This document shows, piece after piece, positions 17,382 through 25,847 of a stretch of 64,000 nucleotides of DNA (position 1 is its first letter; each line of letters opens with the position of its first letter). The stretch covers positions 2,356,001-2,420,000 of the forward strand of contig NZ_AP026678.1 of assembly GCF_025998815.1 (NCBI RefSeq), in the 5' to 3' direction. A model generated the notes under the pieces. The model was not told the origin of the DNA, ran no database searches, and worked only from the letters and a program-made list of their open reading frames with translations. Origin of the DNA: Ignavibacterium sp. GTDB taxonomy: Bacteria > Bacteroidota > Ignavibacteria > Ignavibacteriales > Ignavibacteriaceae. A program made the translations under genes and the position numbers.

Positions 17382-18422
17382 ATGAATATCAAAGAAATTG
17401 CTGAACTAATTAATTCCTTGTCAGTGGATTATAAAATCGGCAATCTTCAAAACATCAGAAAGGAATTAAGGGGATTATCTAAAATTCCTTCAAAAAGTAT
17501 TTTTGATTACAGAACTATTTTTGATTATTATGCTTTTCATATAGGCGGGAGGTCAGAATTTCAATTCAACATTGGTTATGAAAAAGAGCTAAGTATATTT
17601 CGCTTTGGTTTAGCATTTTCATTAGAACAAAGTCAAACCCTGCCTAATATTGAAGTATTATTCCCTAGAATTGACAGATTCAATCTGTATCTAAAATCCA
17701 AACATTTTATATTATCCGAAATGCAAATGTGGCATTATAATAATAATATTCGTAGCAAAAATTATAATGTAAATAAGATAACAAGTGAATTGAAGAAAAA
17801 TCACACCTTTATTTTTATTGGTAAATATTTTCCCAAAAAAATCCACGAAATCACAAATGAAGATTGCAGAAATATTTTAGAGACATTTGATGACCTTTTA
17901 GATTTATACATTTTTGTTGAAAATGAAAAAGGTAAAAAGAATTTGAAAGATTATTCCGGTAAGTTTGTTTTCAAACCCGGTATGAATGATTTTCAGAAAC
18001 AATATTTTGTTAATCAAGTACCTTCAAACAGAACTGTTAACGCAACTCATAAATCTATACAAGAAAATATTTATAATAATTTGATTAAACAATATGGTGA
18101 ATTAAACGTGGGAGTAGAACATAGTTCCGGTTATGGGACACACATTGATTTAGTTGTAAAAGATAAAAGCAATTATATTTTCTATGAAATTAAGACAAGT
18201 AAATCAATTCTGAAATGTATTCGTGAAGCCTTACCTCAGCTTCTTGAATATGCTTACTATCCTAACAGAAATGTTGCATCAAAGTTAATCATAGTATCTG
18301 AAAACGAAATTACAATTGATACAAAAAAATATTTGAATAAGTTACGAAAAGAGTTTTCAATTCCAGTTTATTATCAAAGATATAATCCTTCAAATAAGAA
18401 TTTGGAAAATGAATTATACTAA
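17382..18422 (+). CDS. PD-(D/E)XK nuclease-like protein, putative defence component
   Basis: About 346 residues; the ATG at 17382 is preferred to a GTG two codons earlier. The C-terminal part has a restriction-endonuclease-like core: HIDLVV (D258 by the longer numbering), then IFYEIKTS with E271-x-K273, followed by a helix with PQLLEYAYY, the QxxxY pattern common in RecB/Mrr-like nucleases. The N-terminal 200 residues are not recognised and could sense a substrate. Composition is very AT-rich like the next gene. It probably cuts or nicks DNA or RNA. It lies 250 bases upstream of the TIR protein gene on the same strand; partnership is an inference. Confidence 0.72.
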   Translation: MNIKEIAELINSLSVDYKIGNLQNIRKELRGLSKIPSKSIFDYRTIFDYYAFHIGGRSEFQFNIGYEKELSIFRFGLAFSLEQSQTLPNIEVLFPRIDRFNLYLKSKHFILSEMQMWHYNNNIRSKNYNVNKITSELKKNHTFIFIGKYFPKKIHEITNEDCRNILETFDDLLDLYIFVENEKGKKNLKDYSGKFVFKPGMNDFQKQYFVNQVPSNRTVNATHKSIQENIYNNLIKQYGELNVGVEHSSGYGTHIDLVVKDKSNYIFYEIKTSKSILKCIREALPQLLEYAYYPNRNVASKLIIVSENEITIDTKKYLNKLRKEFSIPVYYQRYNPSNKNLENELY

Positions 18423-18543
18423 AAGCAATCTATCTTACCCCTAAATACCGACAGAAGATACGGTTTGGTTTGAGTTTAATGTTTATTTTTCTCATGTTTT
18501 GTTCAGCATTTTATTCTAGGTAGTTTTTAAATAGATTAGATCG

Positions 18544-18569
18544 CGCCGGTGCCTTTAATTTTACTGGCG
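18544..18569 (+). repeat. GC-rich hairpin between nuclease-like and TIR genes
   Basis: CGCCGGT (18544-18550) pairs with ACTGGCG (18563-18569) through seven pairs including one G-U. It is striking in an otherwise AT-rich gap (18423-18672) but is not followed by a T-run, so it is not a standard terminator. It could be a recombination scar or an RNA structure before the TIR gene. Confidence 0.4.
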
Positions 18570-18672
18570 GGTACAAATTATAAGCATTGATTGTTGGTCA
18601 AGCATTACTGTTCTAGCAGCAAGTTAATTACCATACCATTAGCTTTATAAAATATTTAACGAATTTGCGTGT

Positions 18673-20244
18673 ATGAAAAAGAAAAAAACAAAATATATAG
18701 ACAAACTTCCTAAAGAAATCAAGGATTGGCTTGATGAAGAAAATAGACATTATTTGTCTTATAATAAATTTTTGAGAAGCTTGTTTAAACTTCCAGTAGA
18801 AAAAAGAACAACAGCTTGGTTAGAATATGTAGCAGATGATTTGTCGAATTACGGAGACGTAGAATCATTGATATTCTTAGTTAGTAGAGGATTTAATTGT
18901 GATGAAAAAATTGAAAAATTAATTACAATATGGAAAGATGCAGAAAGAAAATCGATAGAAGAATGTGCTGCTGGGGCTAGTTTGATTGATAATAACACTG
19001 GTAAATCAACATCAGTTGGGAGAATGAGTATCCAAGAAGCTTCACAAATTAAAAATTTATCTGTATGGCAATTGAGAAATTTTTGGGGTTATAACGATCA
19101 TCAAGAACTCTCTATTGATTCAACGATATTGAGGGCTGTTGAATGGTGTAAAATACGAGGTTTTAATGACTGGTGGGAGCGTTTAGCTAAAACTACAAAT
19201 GAAAATGTAATTCAGTATGGTATTTTTCCTATACCAAGTTCTTTTTGGCTCTTTTATCATTGTCGTTCTGACTACTCAATTAAAATAATGCGAAAAGCAT
19301 TAGAGCGAACTTTAGAAGCATTATATATTCCTGAATTTGATTCAGAATTTCCATGGCTAATTCATAATGATATAATTATTGATGATAAAAGAAAGTTAAA
19401 TAAAATGAATCATATTCCACTTGCTTGTTCAATTGTTTTTGCGAATTATAAGTTATTTAACTTTTGCTCAGGTGACAAAACCATAATAAATCGTGCTCTT
19501 GAAATGATTCTTGATCACCAAAACTCCGATGGCAGTTGGAATTGTTGGGAATTGGATAAATTGCCTGATATTGAAACCACAGCAATGGCTATTCATGCAC
19601 TTGCAGTCGCAAAACCTCGGGGTTGGAAACGATCCGTTAAATTGGCAAAGAATTGGTTAATTAATAAAAGAAATGATTATGGCTATTGGACCTCAGCGAG
19701 TTCACCAGATGCCGTATTTCTTACCGTTCTTGTCTTAGATGCAATCAATCTTGCTGATAATAAAAGTGAATTAACATTCTCAATAGTAAACGAATGTGAA
19801 AAAAAAGCTTTCACAACTGATAAAAGGTTTACTGTTGCACTTTCTTTCCCTGGTGAAAAAAGATCACTAGTTCAAATGGTATCTAAAAAACTTATTGATA
19901 AACTTGGAAAAGACAAAGTATTCTATGATAAAAATTTTGAAGCAGAACTTGCACGTCCAAATTTAGATGTATATCTACAAGATATTTATCATGATCAATC
20001 AGAATTGATTGTGATTTTTTTATGTGAAGATTATAACACAAAAGAATGGTGTGGACTTGAATGGCGAGCAATTCGAGATTTGATTAAAAAAAGAAAAGAT
20101 GAAGATATACTATTGCTAAAATTAGAAAATGTTGATATTCCTGGCATTTATTCAATTGATGGATATGTTGATATTTCAAATAAAAATCCGACGCAAATAG
20201 CACAATTAATATTGGATAGACTAAAGCCAAAGAAAAATAAATAG
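18673..20244 (+). CDS. Terpenoid-cyclase-like alpha/alpha repeat protein fused to a C-terminal TIR domain
   Basis: 523 residues. N-terminal part (1-265) is helical and unrecognised. Residues about 268-365 look like squalene-cyclase/prenyltransferase toroid repeats: HQNSDGSWNCW (Q283, G287, W289) matches the QxxDGxW motif, with a second RNDYGYW copy at 333-339 and the helix pattern ETTAMAIHALAVA. Residues about 385-519 form a TIR domain: FTVALSFPGEK, VFYDKNFEAEL, SELIVIFLCEDY, and KEWCGLEWRAI, in which E463 of WCxxE is the expected NAD-hydrolysing Glu. A toroid sensor with a TIR effector suggests abortive-infection defence. The gene is more AT-rich than its neighbours. Function is inferred from domains only. 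Confidence 0.8.
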   Translation: MKKKKTKYIDKLPKEIKDWLDEENRHYLSYNKFLRSLFKLPVEKRTTAWLEYVADDLSNYGDVESLIFLVSRGFNCDEKIEKLITIWKDAERKSIEECAAGASLIDNNTGKSTSVGRMSIQEASQIKNLSVWQLRNFWGYNDHQELSIDSTILRAVEWCKIRGFNDWWERLAKTTNENVIQYGIFPIPSSFWLFYHCRSDYSIKIMRKALERTLEALYIPEFDSEFPWLIHNDIIIDDKRKLNKMNHIPLACSIVFANYKLFNFCSGDKTIINRALEMILDHQNSDGSWNCWELDKLPDIETTAMAIHALAVAKPRGWKRSVKLAKNWLINKRNDYGYWTSASSPDAVFLTVLVLDAINLADNKSELTFSIVNECEKKAFTTDKRFTVALSFPGEKRSLVQMVSKKLIDKLGKDKVFYDKNFEAELARPNLDVYLQDIYHDQSELIVIFLCEDYNTKEWCGLEWRAIRDLIKKRKDEDILLLKLENVDIPGIYSIDGYVDISNKNPTQIAQLILDRLKPKKNK

Positions 20245-20350
20245 ATTAAAGCTATCTCTATTTCAACACGATAGTGTTCAAATTAGAGACTCTGTTAAAG
20301 TTTGTAAGTTTGTTCCTCAGCAGTTTTCAGTAAAATAAAATTTAAATGAT

Positions 20351-20640
20351 TACTGACTCTTATTTGATTCTAACTTAGCTCTCATTTTCTTGCGGTGGTT
20401 TAGCATAAACTTTTTTGTAATTTCTTGACGAAATTTTTTAATACACATCTTGCTTTAATTTTTTATGTTCTTCATTAAAGTCAAATTGTAAATCATTAAA
20501 CTTATCTCGCAATTGTTAAACTTAAGTGTTTTCTAAAAGATTAATATAATCTGATATATTTCTCAGGCAGTCATTATACATTTAACAACCAATTCTAAAA
20601 TCTTCTGACTTTCGAGCTCTGACTTTAACTTCTTACATTC
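20351..20640 (-). pseudogene. Decayed coding frame, unknown protein
   Basis: The 398-bp gap 20245-20642 has no intact gene, but the minus strand reads as protein-like pieces in shifting frames: ECKKLKSELESQKILEL near 20640, then QLRDKFND...FNEEHKKLKQD around 20440-20510, then ITKKFMLNHRKKMRAKLES near 20365-20420. Stops and frame changes separate them. The charged helical pieces suggest a coiled-coil protein that has been lost. The first 100 bases (20245-20350) hold nothing clear. Confidence 0.4.
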
Positions 20641-20642
20641 AA

Positions 20643-21365
20643 CTAAAGTTCTTTCAGATATTCCGGTCCGCCTAATGAATTTATTTGTTTTAAAATCCAG
20701 TTCTGTCTTCCGCGTACATATCCGGAAGGTCTGACAACAGAATACCGTAACGGATTTGGTAAAACAGCAGCAAGTAGTGCTGCCTGTGCAGGAGAAACTT
20801 TTGCAGGAAGTTTTTTATAGTATGCAAGACTCGCCATCTTAACTCCGAAAATCATATCACCAAACTCGGCAATGTTCATATACACTTCCAGAATTCTTTT
20901 TTTATCCCACAGCAGTTCAATCAACACAGTAAAGTAAGCTTCGATTCCTTTTCTTATAAAACTTTTTCCTTCCCAAAGAAAAAGATTTTTGGCAACCTGT
21001 TGAGTAATTGTGCTTGCACCACGAATTCTTCTTCCTCTTTCGTATTGCTTAAGTGCTTTTTTAATTTCCCGCACATCAAAACCAAAATGATTCGGAAAGT
21101 TCTGATCTTCTGCAGCAACAAAAGCTATTGGCAGATAAGGAGAGCAATCATCATAATCAACCCAGGAATATTTAATGTAATCAAACTCACCATTGAATAT
21201 TGATTCAATTTGTCTCTGAACCATTATTGAACTTGTAACAGGATTTATCCACCTGAGTAAAAAAACAATTATTACCGATGACACAAACATCAGCAGTAAA
21301 AATTTGAATATTGCTTTTATTACTAATAAAATTTTTTTTCCGAATGACTGATTAGTATTTGCCAT
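20643..21365 (-). CDS. mtgA: Monofunctional peptidoglycan glycosyltransferase (GT51)
   Basis: 240 residues with one N-terminal membrane helix (about 15-38) and a single GT51 domain. The five family motifs are visible: AAEDQNFPNHFGFD (catalytic E86), GRRIRGASTITQQVAKNLFL, RKGIEAYFTVLIE, KKRILEVYMNIAEFG, and the tail AALLAAVLPNPLRYS. It polymerises lipid II into glycan strands in the periplasm. No transpeptidase domain follows, which defines the monofunctional class. yidD lies 9 bases upstream, so both are one transcript. Confidence 0.96.
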   Translation of the reverse strand: MANTNQSFGKKILLVIKAIFKFLLLMFVSSVIIVFLLRWINPVTSSIMVQRQIESIFNGEFDYIKYSWVDYDDCSPYLPIAFVAAEDQNFPNHFGFDVREIKKALKQYERGRRIRGASTITQQVAKNLFLWEGKSFIRKGIEAYFTVLIELLWDKKRILEVYMNIAEFGDMIFGVKMASLAYYKKLPAKVSPAQAALLAAVLPNPLRYSVVRPSGYVRGRQNWILKQINSLGGPEYLKEL

Positions 21366-21374
21366 AATTAAAAC

Positions 21375-21626
21375 CTATGGAACAGGATCATAACCACTTC
21401 CGCCCCAGGGATGACAACGGGAAATTCTTTTTATTCCAAGCCAAAGCCCTTTGAGCAAACCGTATTTTTTTAATGCCTCCAATGTGTATTGCGAACAGGT
21501 TGGAGTATATCTGCACGAAGATGGAAATAACGGCGAAATAAAAATCTGATAGATTTTGATAAGAAGTATAAACGGAAATGCCAGTACCTTTAAAATTTTG
21601 TTCAGTATATCTTTAATCATCAACAT
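21375..21626 (-). CDS. yidD: YidD membrane protein insertion efficiency factor
   Basis: 83 residues, normal for the family, with an amphipathic N-terminal segment and the full signature: [28 protein letters not shown] and [16 protein letters not shown], including the conserved cysteines. It helps YidC/SecYEG insert inner-membrane proteins. It is usually next to rnpA and yidC; here it is next to mtgA instead. Two ATGs two codons apart could serve as start. Confidence 0.94.
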   Translation of the reverse strand: MLMIKDILNKILKVLAFPFILLIKIYQIFISPLFPSSCRYTPTCSQYTLEALKKYGLLKGLWLGIKRISRCHPWGGSGYDPVP

Positions 21627-21710
21627 AAAAAATTTTTACAGGTCAAATATCAACAAAAAACAGATTATTGCTAAAATAAAGTGATTTTAATCTGCTACTT
21701 TGTAATTGAC

Positions 21711-21743
21711 TTTGATATTTCCGATAAGTTTAGGTTAAATTTG
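21711..21743 (+). promoter_or_regulatory. Bacteroidota-type promoter of topA
   Basis: TTTG at 21711-21714 and TAAATTTG at 21736-21743 match the -33 TTTG and -7 TAnnTTTG consensus with a 21-base spacer. Transcription would begin near 21750, giving a short leader before the ATG at 21773. Confidence 0.6.
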
Positions 21744-21772
21744 CAATCGTTTTTCAAAACATAAAGAAAGTT

Positions 21773-24112
21773 ATGGCAAAAAATCTTGTTATTGTAGAAT
21801 CCCCTGCTAAAGCAAAGACAATAGAAAATTATCTCGGCAAAGAATTTCTTGTTGCATCTTCTTACGGACACATACGCGATCTTGTAAAGAAAGATAAAGG
21901 AGTTGATATTGAAAATCACTTCAGACCGATTTATAAAATTCCCGAAGATAAAAAACAGGTTGTAAAAGAATTAAAGAAACTTGCTCAGAAAGCTGAAACA
22001 ATCTGGCTTGCAACTGACGAAGACCGCGAAGGTGAAGCAATTTCCTGGCATCTTAAAGAAGCTTTGGAACTTCCCGAAGAAAAAATTAAAAGAATAGTGT
22101 TCGATGAAATAACAAAGAAAGCTATTCTTGAATCCATTCAGAATCCGAGAGGAATTGATTATCATCTTGTTGATGCTCAGCAGGCAAGAAGAGTTTTAGA
22201 CAGATTGGTGGGATTTGAAATCTCACCGATTCTCTGGAGAAAAATAAAAACCCGACTTTCTGCAGGAAGAGTACAATCTGTTGCAGTAAGATTAATTGTT
22301 GAACGCGAAAGAGAGATTGATGCGTTTGTTCCTGAATCAAGATTTAAAGTTGTTGGATTGTTTTCATTTAAAGACGAATCAGGAAAAGAACAAACTTTAA
22401 AAGCTGAACTTGCCAGATTTCTTAAAGACGAAAAAGAAGTTGAAGAATTTCTTAATAAGTGTTCCGCTTCTGAATTTGTCATTCAGGAAATAGAAACAAA
22501 ACCATTTAAGAGATCGCCTGCAGCACCTTTTACAACATCAACACTTCAGCAGGAAGCTGCAAGAAAACTTCGGTATTCTGTTTCAAGAACAATGCTTATT
22601 GCTCAGAAACTTTATGAAGCGGGCTATATAACTTATATGAGAACTGACTCGGTTAATCTTTCTGATTTTGCTCTTGATGCTGCCGAGCAAACAATTAAAA
22701 AAGATTTCGGAGAAGAATATCATCACAAAAGAACTTATCAGACAAAATCAGCAAATGCACAGGAAGCTCACGAAGCAATTCGTCCAACAGATTTTTCAAG
22801 AGAAACTATAAGTGGTTCTAAAGATGAAAAAGCTCTATACGAGTTGATATGGAAAAGAGCAATCGCTTCTCAGATGAGTGATGCAGAAATAGAAAGAACT
22901 ACTGTTAAAATAAAAGGTTCAAAGCTTGATGATTTGTTCACTGCCAAAGGCGAAGTAATTCTGTTTGACGGATTCCTGAAAGTTTATCTTGAAGATACCG
23001 ATGAAGAAAATATTGAAAATGGTGAAGAAGGAATTCTTCCGCCGGTTAAAAAAGATATGAAGCTTAATGCCCAGTTAATTACAGCAACAGAAAGATTCAC
23101 TCGTCCGCCAGCGCGATATACAGAAGCAAGTCTTGTTAAAAAACTTGAAGAACTTGGAATAGGAAGACCCTCTACCTATGCTCCAACAATAAGCACAATT
23201 CAAAAGCGTGGTTATGTTCACAAAGAAGAAAGAGATGGAAAAGAAAGAGAGTATCGTGTAATTACTCTTGCGCAAAACGGAAAACTTAAGAAAGAAATTA
23301 AAACTGAAATTACCGGCGCAGATAAAGGAAAACTTTTTCCTACGGATATCGCAATGGTTGTAACAGATTTTTTGATGAAACATTTTCCGCAGATAATGGA
23401 TTATCAGTTTACAGCAAAAGTTGAAGAAGAACTTGACGAAATTGCATTGGGAAAATTGAAGTACGAAGAAATGCTGAAGGAATTTTATTTCCCATTCCAC
23501 GATAAAGTTATTCATACAACTGAAACAGGTGAAAGAGTTTCGGGAGAAAGAATTTTGGGTAATGATCCGGAAAACGGTTGGATTGTTTCTGTAAGAATTG
23601 CTCGCTTTGGTCCGGTTGCACAAAAAACCGATCCGAATAATCCTGAAGCCAAACCGGTTTATGCGCCTTTGCGTAAAGATCAGAAAATAGAAACAATAAC
23701 TCTTGAAGAAGCTCTTGAGTTGTTTAAACTCCCGAGAGTTGTTGGAGAATATGAGGGCAAAGAAGTAATTGCGGGTATCGGAAGATTTGGTCCATACATC
23801 AAACACGATAACAAATATGTTTCAATTAAAAAGCAATTTGATCCGCATACAATTACGCTTGATGAAGCAATACAGGTAATTGATGCAAAACGTGTTTCTG
23901 ACTCAGAAAAATTTATCAAGGTCTTTGATGAAGATCCCACATATCAAATATTAAACGGAAGATGGGGACCATATCTTAAAGCCGGAAAGAAAAACATTAA
24001 ACTTCCCAAAGATCGTGATCCATCATCCTTCACTTTTGAAGAATGTGTTGAACTTGCGAATAACAAGGAAGAATCAAAGAGCAAAAAGAAAACAAGTAAA
24101 AAGAAATCTTAG
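21773..24112 (+). CDS. topA: DNA topoisomerase I
   Basis: 779 residues. The Toprim domain (about 1-115; NLVIVESPAKAKTIENYLG, ATDEDREGEAISWHL) is followed by the type IA core with the active tyrosine Y288 in GYITYMRTDS and the GRPSTYAPTISTIQKRGYV motif. The C-terminal tail consists of repeated GRFGPYIKHDNKYVS-like basic modules and ends in a Lys/Ser-rich stretch, instead of the four-Cys zinc ribbons of the E. coli enzyme. It relaxes negatively supercoiled DNA and is expected to be essential. Divergent from yidD-mtgA with its own promoter. Confidence 0.97.
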   Translation: MAKNLVIVESPAKAKTIENYLGKEFLVASSYGHIRDLVKKDKGVDIENHFRPIYKIPEDKKQVVKELKKLAQKAETIWLATDEDREGEAISWHLKEALELPEEKIKRIVFDEITKKAILESIQNPRGIDYHLVDAQQARRVLDRLVGFEISPILWRKIKTRLSAGRVQSVAVRLIVEREREIDAFVPESRFKVVGLFSFKDESGKEQTLKAELARFLKDEKEVEEFLNKCSASEFVIQEIETKPFKRSPAAPFTTSTLQQEAARKLRYSVSRTMLIAQKLYEAGYITYMRTDSVNLSDFALDAAEQTIKKDFGEEYHHKRTYQTKSANAQEAHEAIRPTDFSRETISGSKDEKALYELIWKRAIASQMSDAEIERTTVKIKGSKLDDLFTAKGEVILFDGFLKVYLEDTDEENIENGEEGILPPVKKDMKLNAQLITATERFTRPPARYTEASLVKKLEELGIGRPSTYAPTISTIQKRGYVHKEERDGKEREYRVITLAQNGKLKKEIKTEITGADKGKLFPTDIAMVVTDFLMKHFPQIMDYQFTAKVEEELDEIALGKLKYEEMLKEFYFPFHDKVIHTTETGERVSGERILGNDPENGWIVSVRIARFGPVAQKTDPNNPEAKPVYAPLRKDQKIETITLEEALELFKLPRVVGEYEGKEVIAGIGRFGPYIKHDNKYVSIKKQFDPHTITLDEAIQVIDAKRVSDSEKFIKVFDEDPTYQILNGRWGPYLKAGKKNIKLPKDRDPSSFTFEECVELANNKEESKSKKKTSKKKS

Positions 24113-24150
24113 CTATATTACTTGTATAAAAAAATATTTTACTGAAGATT

Positions 24151-24951
24151 ATGATTATCAGCTCTATCTGGTGGCAGGTTAGTCCGGAAATAATGAAACT
24201 TGGTCCGTTTTCATTGAGATGGTATGGACTTTTATTTGCTCTCGCTTTTGTATTCGGTTATATGATCCTAACAAAAGTGTATCAACGGGAAAAGAAACCG
24301 CTTGAAGATCTCGAGCAACTTTCGATTTATGTTATTCTCGGAACTGTTATTGGCGCAAGGTTAGGTCATTGTTTGTTTTATGATCCGGCATATTATCTAA
24401 CAAATCCGGTCGAGATACTGAAAGTCTGGCAGGGCGGATTAGCTTCACACGGTGCTGCAATCGGAATTCTTACCGCACTTTATCTTTTCTCACGAAAGAA
24501 AAAAGATCAGAATATGATCTGGATTTTAGACCGGCTTGTAATCGTTGTTGCTCTTGGTGGTGCTTTGATAAGACTTGGTAATCTTTTTAATTCTGAAATC
24601 ATCGGTAAAGCTACTGATGTTCCATGGGCTTTTGTGTTTGTTCGTGTTGATGAAATACCCAGACATCCTACTCAGCTTTACGAATCCTTATTTTATTTTC
24701 TTTCATTCATCATTCTATATCTGATTTATAATAAAAAATCCTCTTCACTTAAGCCCGGATATTTATTCGGATTATTTCTTATCCTGATTTTTGGGTTCAG
24801 ATTTTTTGTTGAATTTCTGAAAGAAAACCAATCTGCTTTTGAATCCGCTTTACCAATTAATATGGGACAAATTTTAAGTATTCCATTTGTTTTATTAGGA
24901 CTTTATTACATCTTTCGGAAAAAGCAGAATGTTAACTCAGCAAAGAAATGA
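24151..24951 (+). CDS. lgt: Prolipoprotein diacylglyceryl transferase
   Basis: 266 residues with about seven membrane helices. It transfers diacylglycerol from phosphatidylglycerol to the lipobox cysteine of exported lipoproteins, which are abundant in this window. Family landmarks: LRWYGLLFALAFVFGY, GARLGHCLFYDP, GGLASHGAAIG with the conserved histidine, the Lgt signature RLGNLFNSEIIGKATDVPW, and RHPTQLYESL. Its last codons overlap the start of the metal-binding lipoprotein gene by four bases, so both are translated from one mRNA. Confidence 0.96.
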   Translation: MIISSIWWQVSPEIMKLGPFSLRWYGLLFALAFVFGYMILTKVYQREKKPLEDLEQLSIYVILGTVIGARLGHCLFYDPAYYLTNPVEILKVWQGGLASHGAAIGILTALYLFSRKKKDQNMIWILDRLVIVVALGGALIRLGNLFNSEIIGKATDVPWAFVFVRVDEIPRHPTQLYESLFYFLSFIILYLIYNKKSSSLKPGYLFGLFLILIFGFRFFVEFLKENQSAFESALPINMGQILSIPFVLLGLYYIFRKKQNVNSAKK

Positions 24952-25847
24952 AATCCTTTAAAGCCATACTTTTATTATTATCTCTTCTGATATTTGCCAG
25001 TTGTTCAAACAAAAAATCTGAAGAAAAAAATATTGTTGTTACGATTTATCCGTTCAAAGCAATAGTTCAGGAAATTGCTGGAAGCGATATTACAATAGAT
25101 GTTTTACTTCCTGGCAGCGCTGATCCTCATACCTATGAAATGTCACCTTCAGACTATAAAAAAATTCAGAGTGCAAGAATATTTTTTTATGGTGCTGAAT
25201 CTCTTGACGGTTGGGCAGCAAAAATTGATGTTGAAACCAAAGTTGAGTTACTAAAACTGGTTCCGGAAGATTTTCTGTTAAACATTGAAATGAGTGATGA
25301 TCATTCGCATCATACAGATGATCACACACATCATCATTACGGAACAGATCCGCATTTCTGGTCAGATCCGTTAACTGTTAATTCAATGCTTGATTCACTT
25401 ACAAAAATTCTTTCTGAATATTATCCGGAAAAGAAAGATTTATTCAGAAAAAATTCTGAGTTGTTTTCTCAAAAACTAATTCAACTTGATAGTAAAATAA
25501 GAGTTGAAATAAAATCAGTTAAACACAATAAAGTATTTTCAGCGCATCCGTTTTATGATTACTTTTTCAAAAGATATGGAATTGATGTTGTCGGCTCACT
25601 CGAAATTTCACCGGGACAGCAGGTTACACCAAAATTTCTGAAGAATATTTCAGAAGAAATCAAAAGAAAAAATGTGAAGGCAATTTTTATAAATAAGCAA
25701 CACATCAGTAAACCTGCTAAAGTTTTGGCTGAATCAGTCGGAATCAAAACAGTTGAATTGGATCCTTTCGGTGGAACAGGTGATTTAAAAACTTATGAGC
25801 AGATTATATCAGAAAATCTGAAAACAATTGTAAATGAATTAAAATGA
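24948..25847 (+). CDS. znuA: Metal ABC transporter substrate-binding lipoprotein (ZnuA/TroA type)
   Basis: 299 residues. The lipobox LIFASC sets the lipidated C19. The cluster A-I fold is shown by PFKAIVQEIAG, DVLLPGSADPHTYEMSPSD (ligand H61), the TDPHFWSDP segment (H136), FSAHPFYDYFFKRYGI and the last ligand region VELDPFGGTG. A His/Asp-rich loop at about 117-131 (DHSHHTDDHTHHHYG) is characteristic of zinc-binding members, making Zn the preferred metal over Mn. It hands the ion to the permease. ATGA overlaps on both sides link it to lgt and the ATPase gene. Confidence 0.93.
   Translation: MKSFKAILLLLSLLIFASCSNKKSEEKNIVVTIYPFKAIVQEIAGSDITIDVLLPGSADPHTYEMSPSDYKKIQSARIFFYGAESLDGWAAKIDVETKVELLKLVPEDFLLNIEMSDDHSHHTDDHTHHHYGTDPHFWSDPLTVNSMLDSLTKILSEYYPEKKDLFRKNSELFSQKLIQLDSKIRVEIKSVKHNKVFSAHPFYDYFFKRYGIDVVGSLEISPGQQVTPKFLKNISEEIKRKNVKAIFINKQHISKPAKVLAESVGIKTVELDPFGGTGDLKTYEQIISENLKTIVNELK

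Noticed and set aside
21375-21626. Chromosome origin neighbourhood suggested by yidD
   Set aside because: rpmH, rnpA, yidC and dnaA are absent; yidD here pairs with mtgA.
23075-23806. A 243-codon open frame antisense to topA
   Set aside because: It lies wholly within well-conserved topA, has a Phe/Asn/Ser-rich composition typical of antisense shadows, and no ribosome site.
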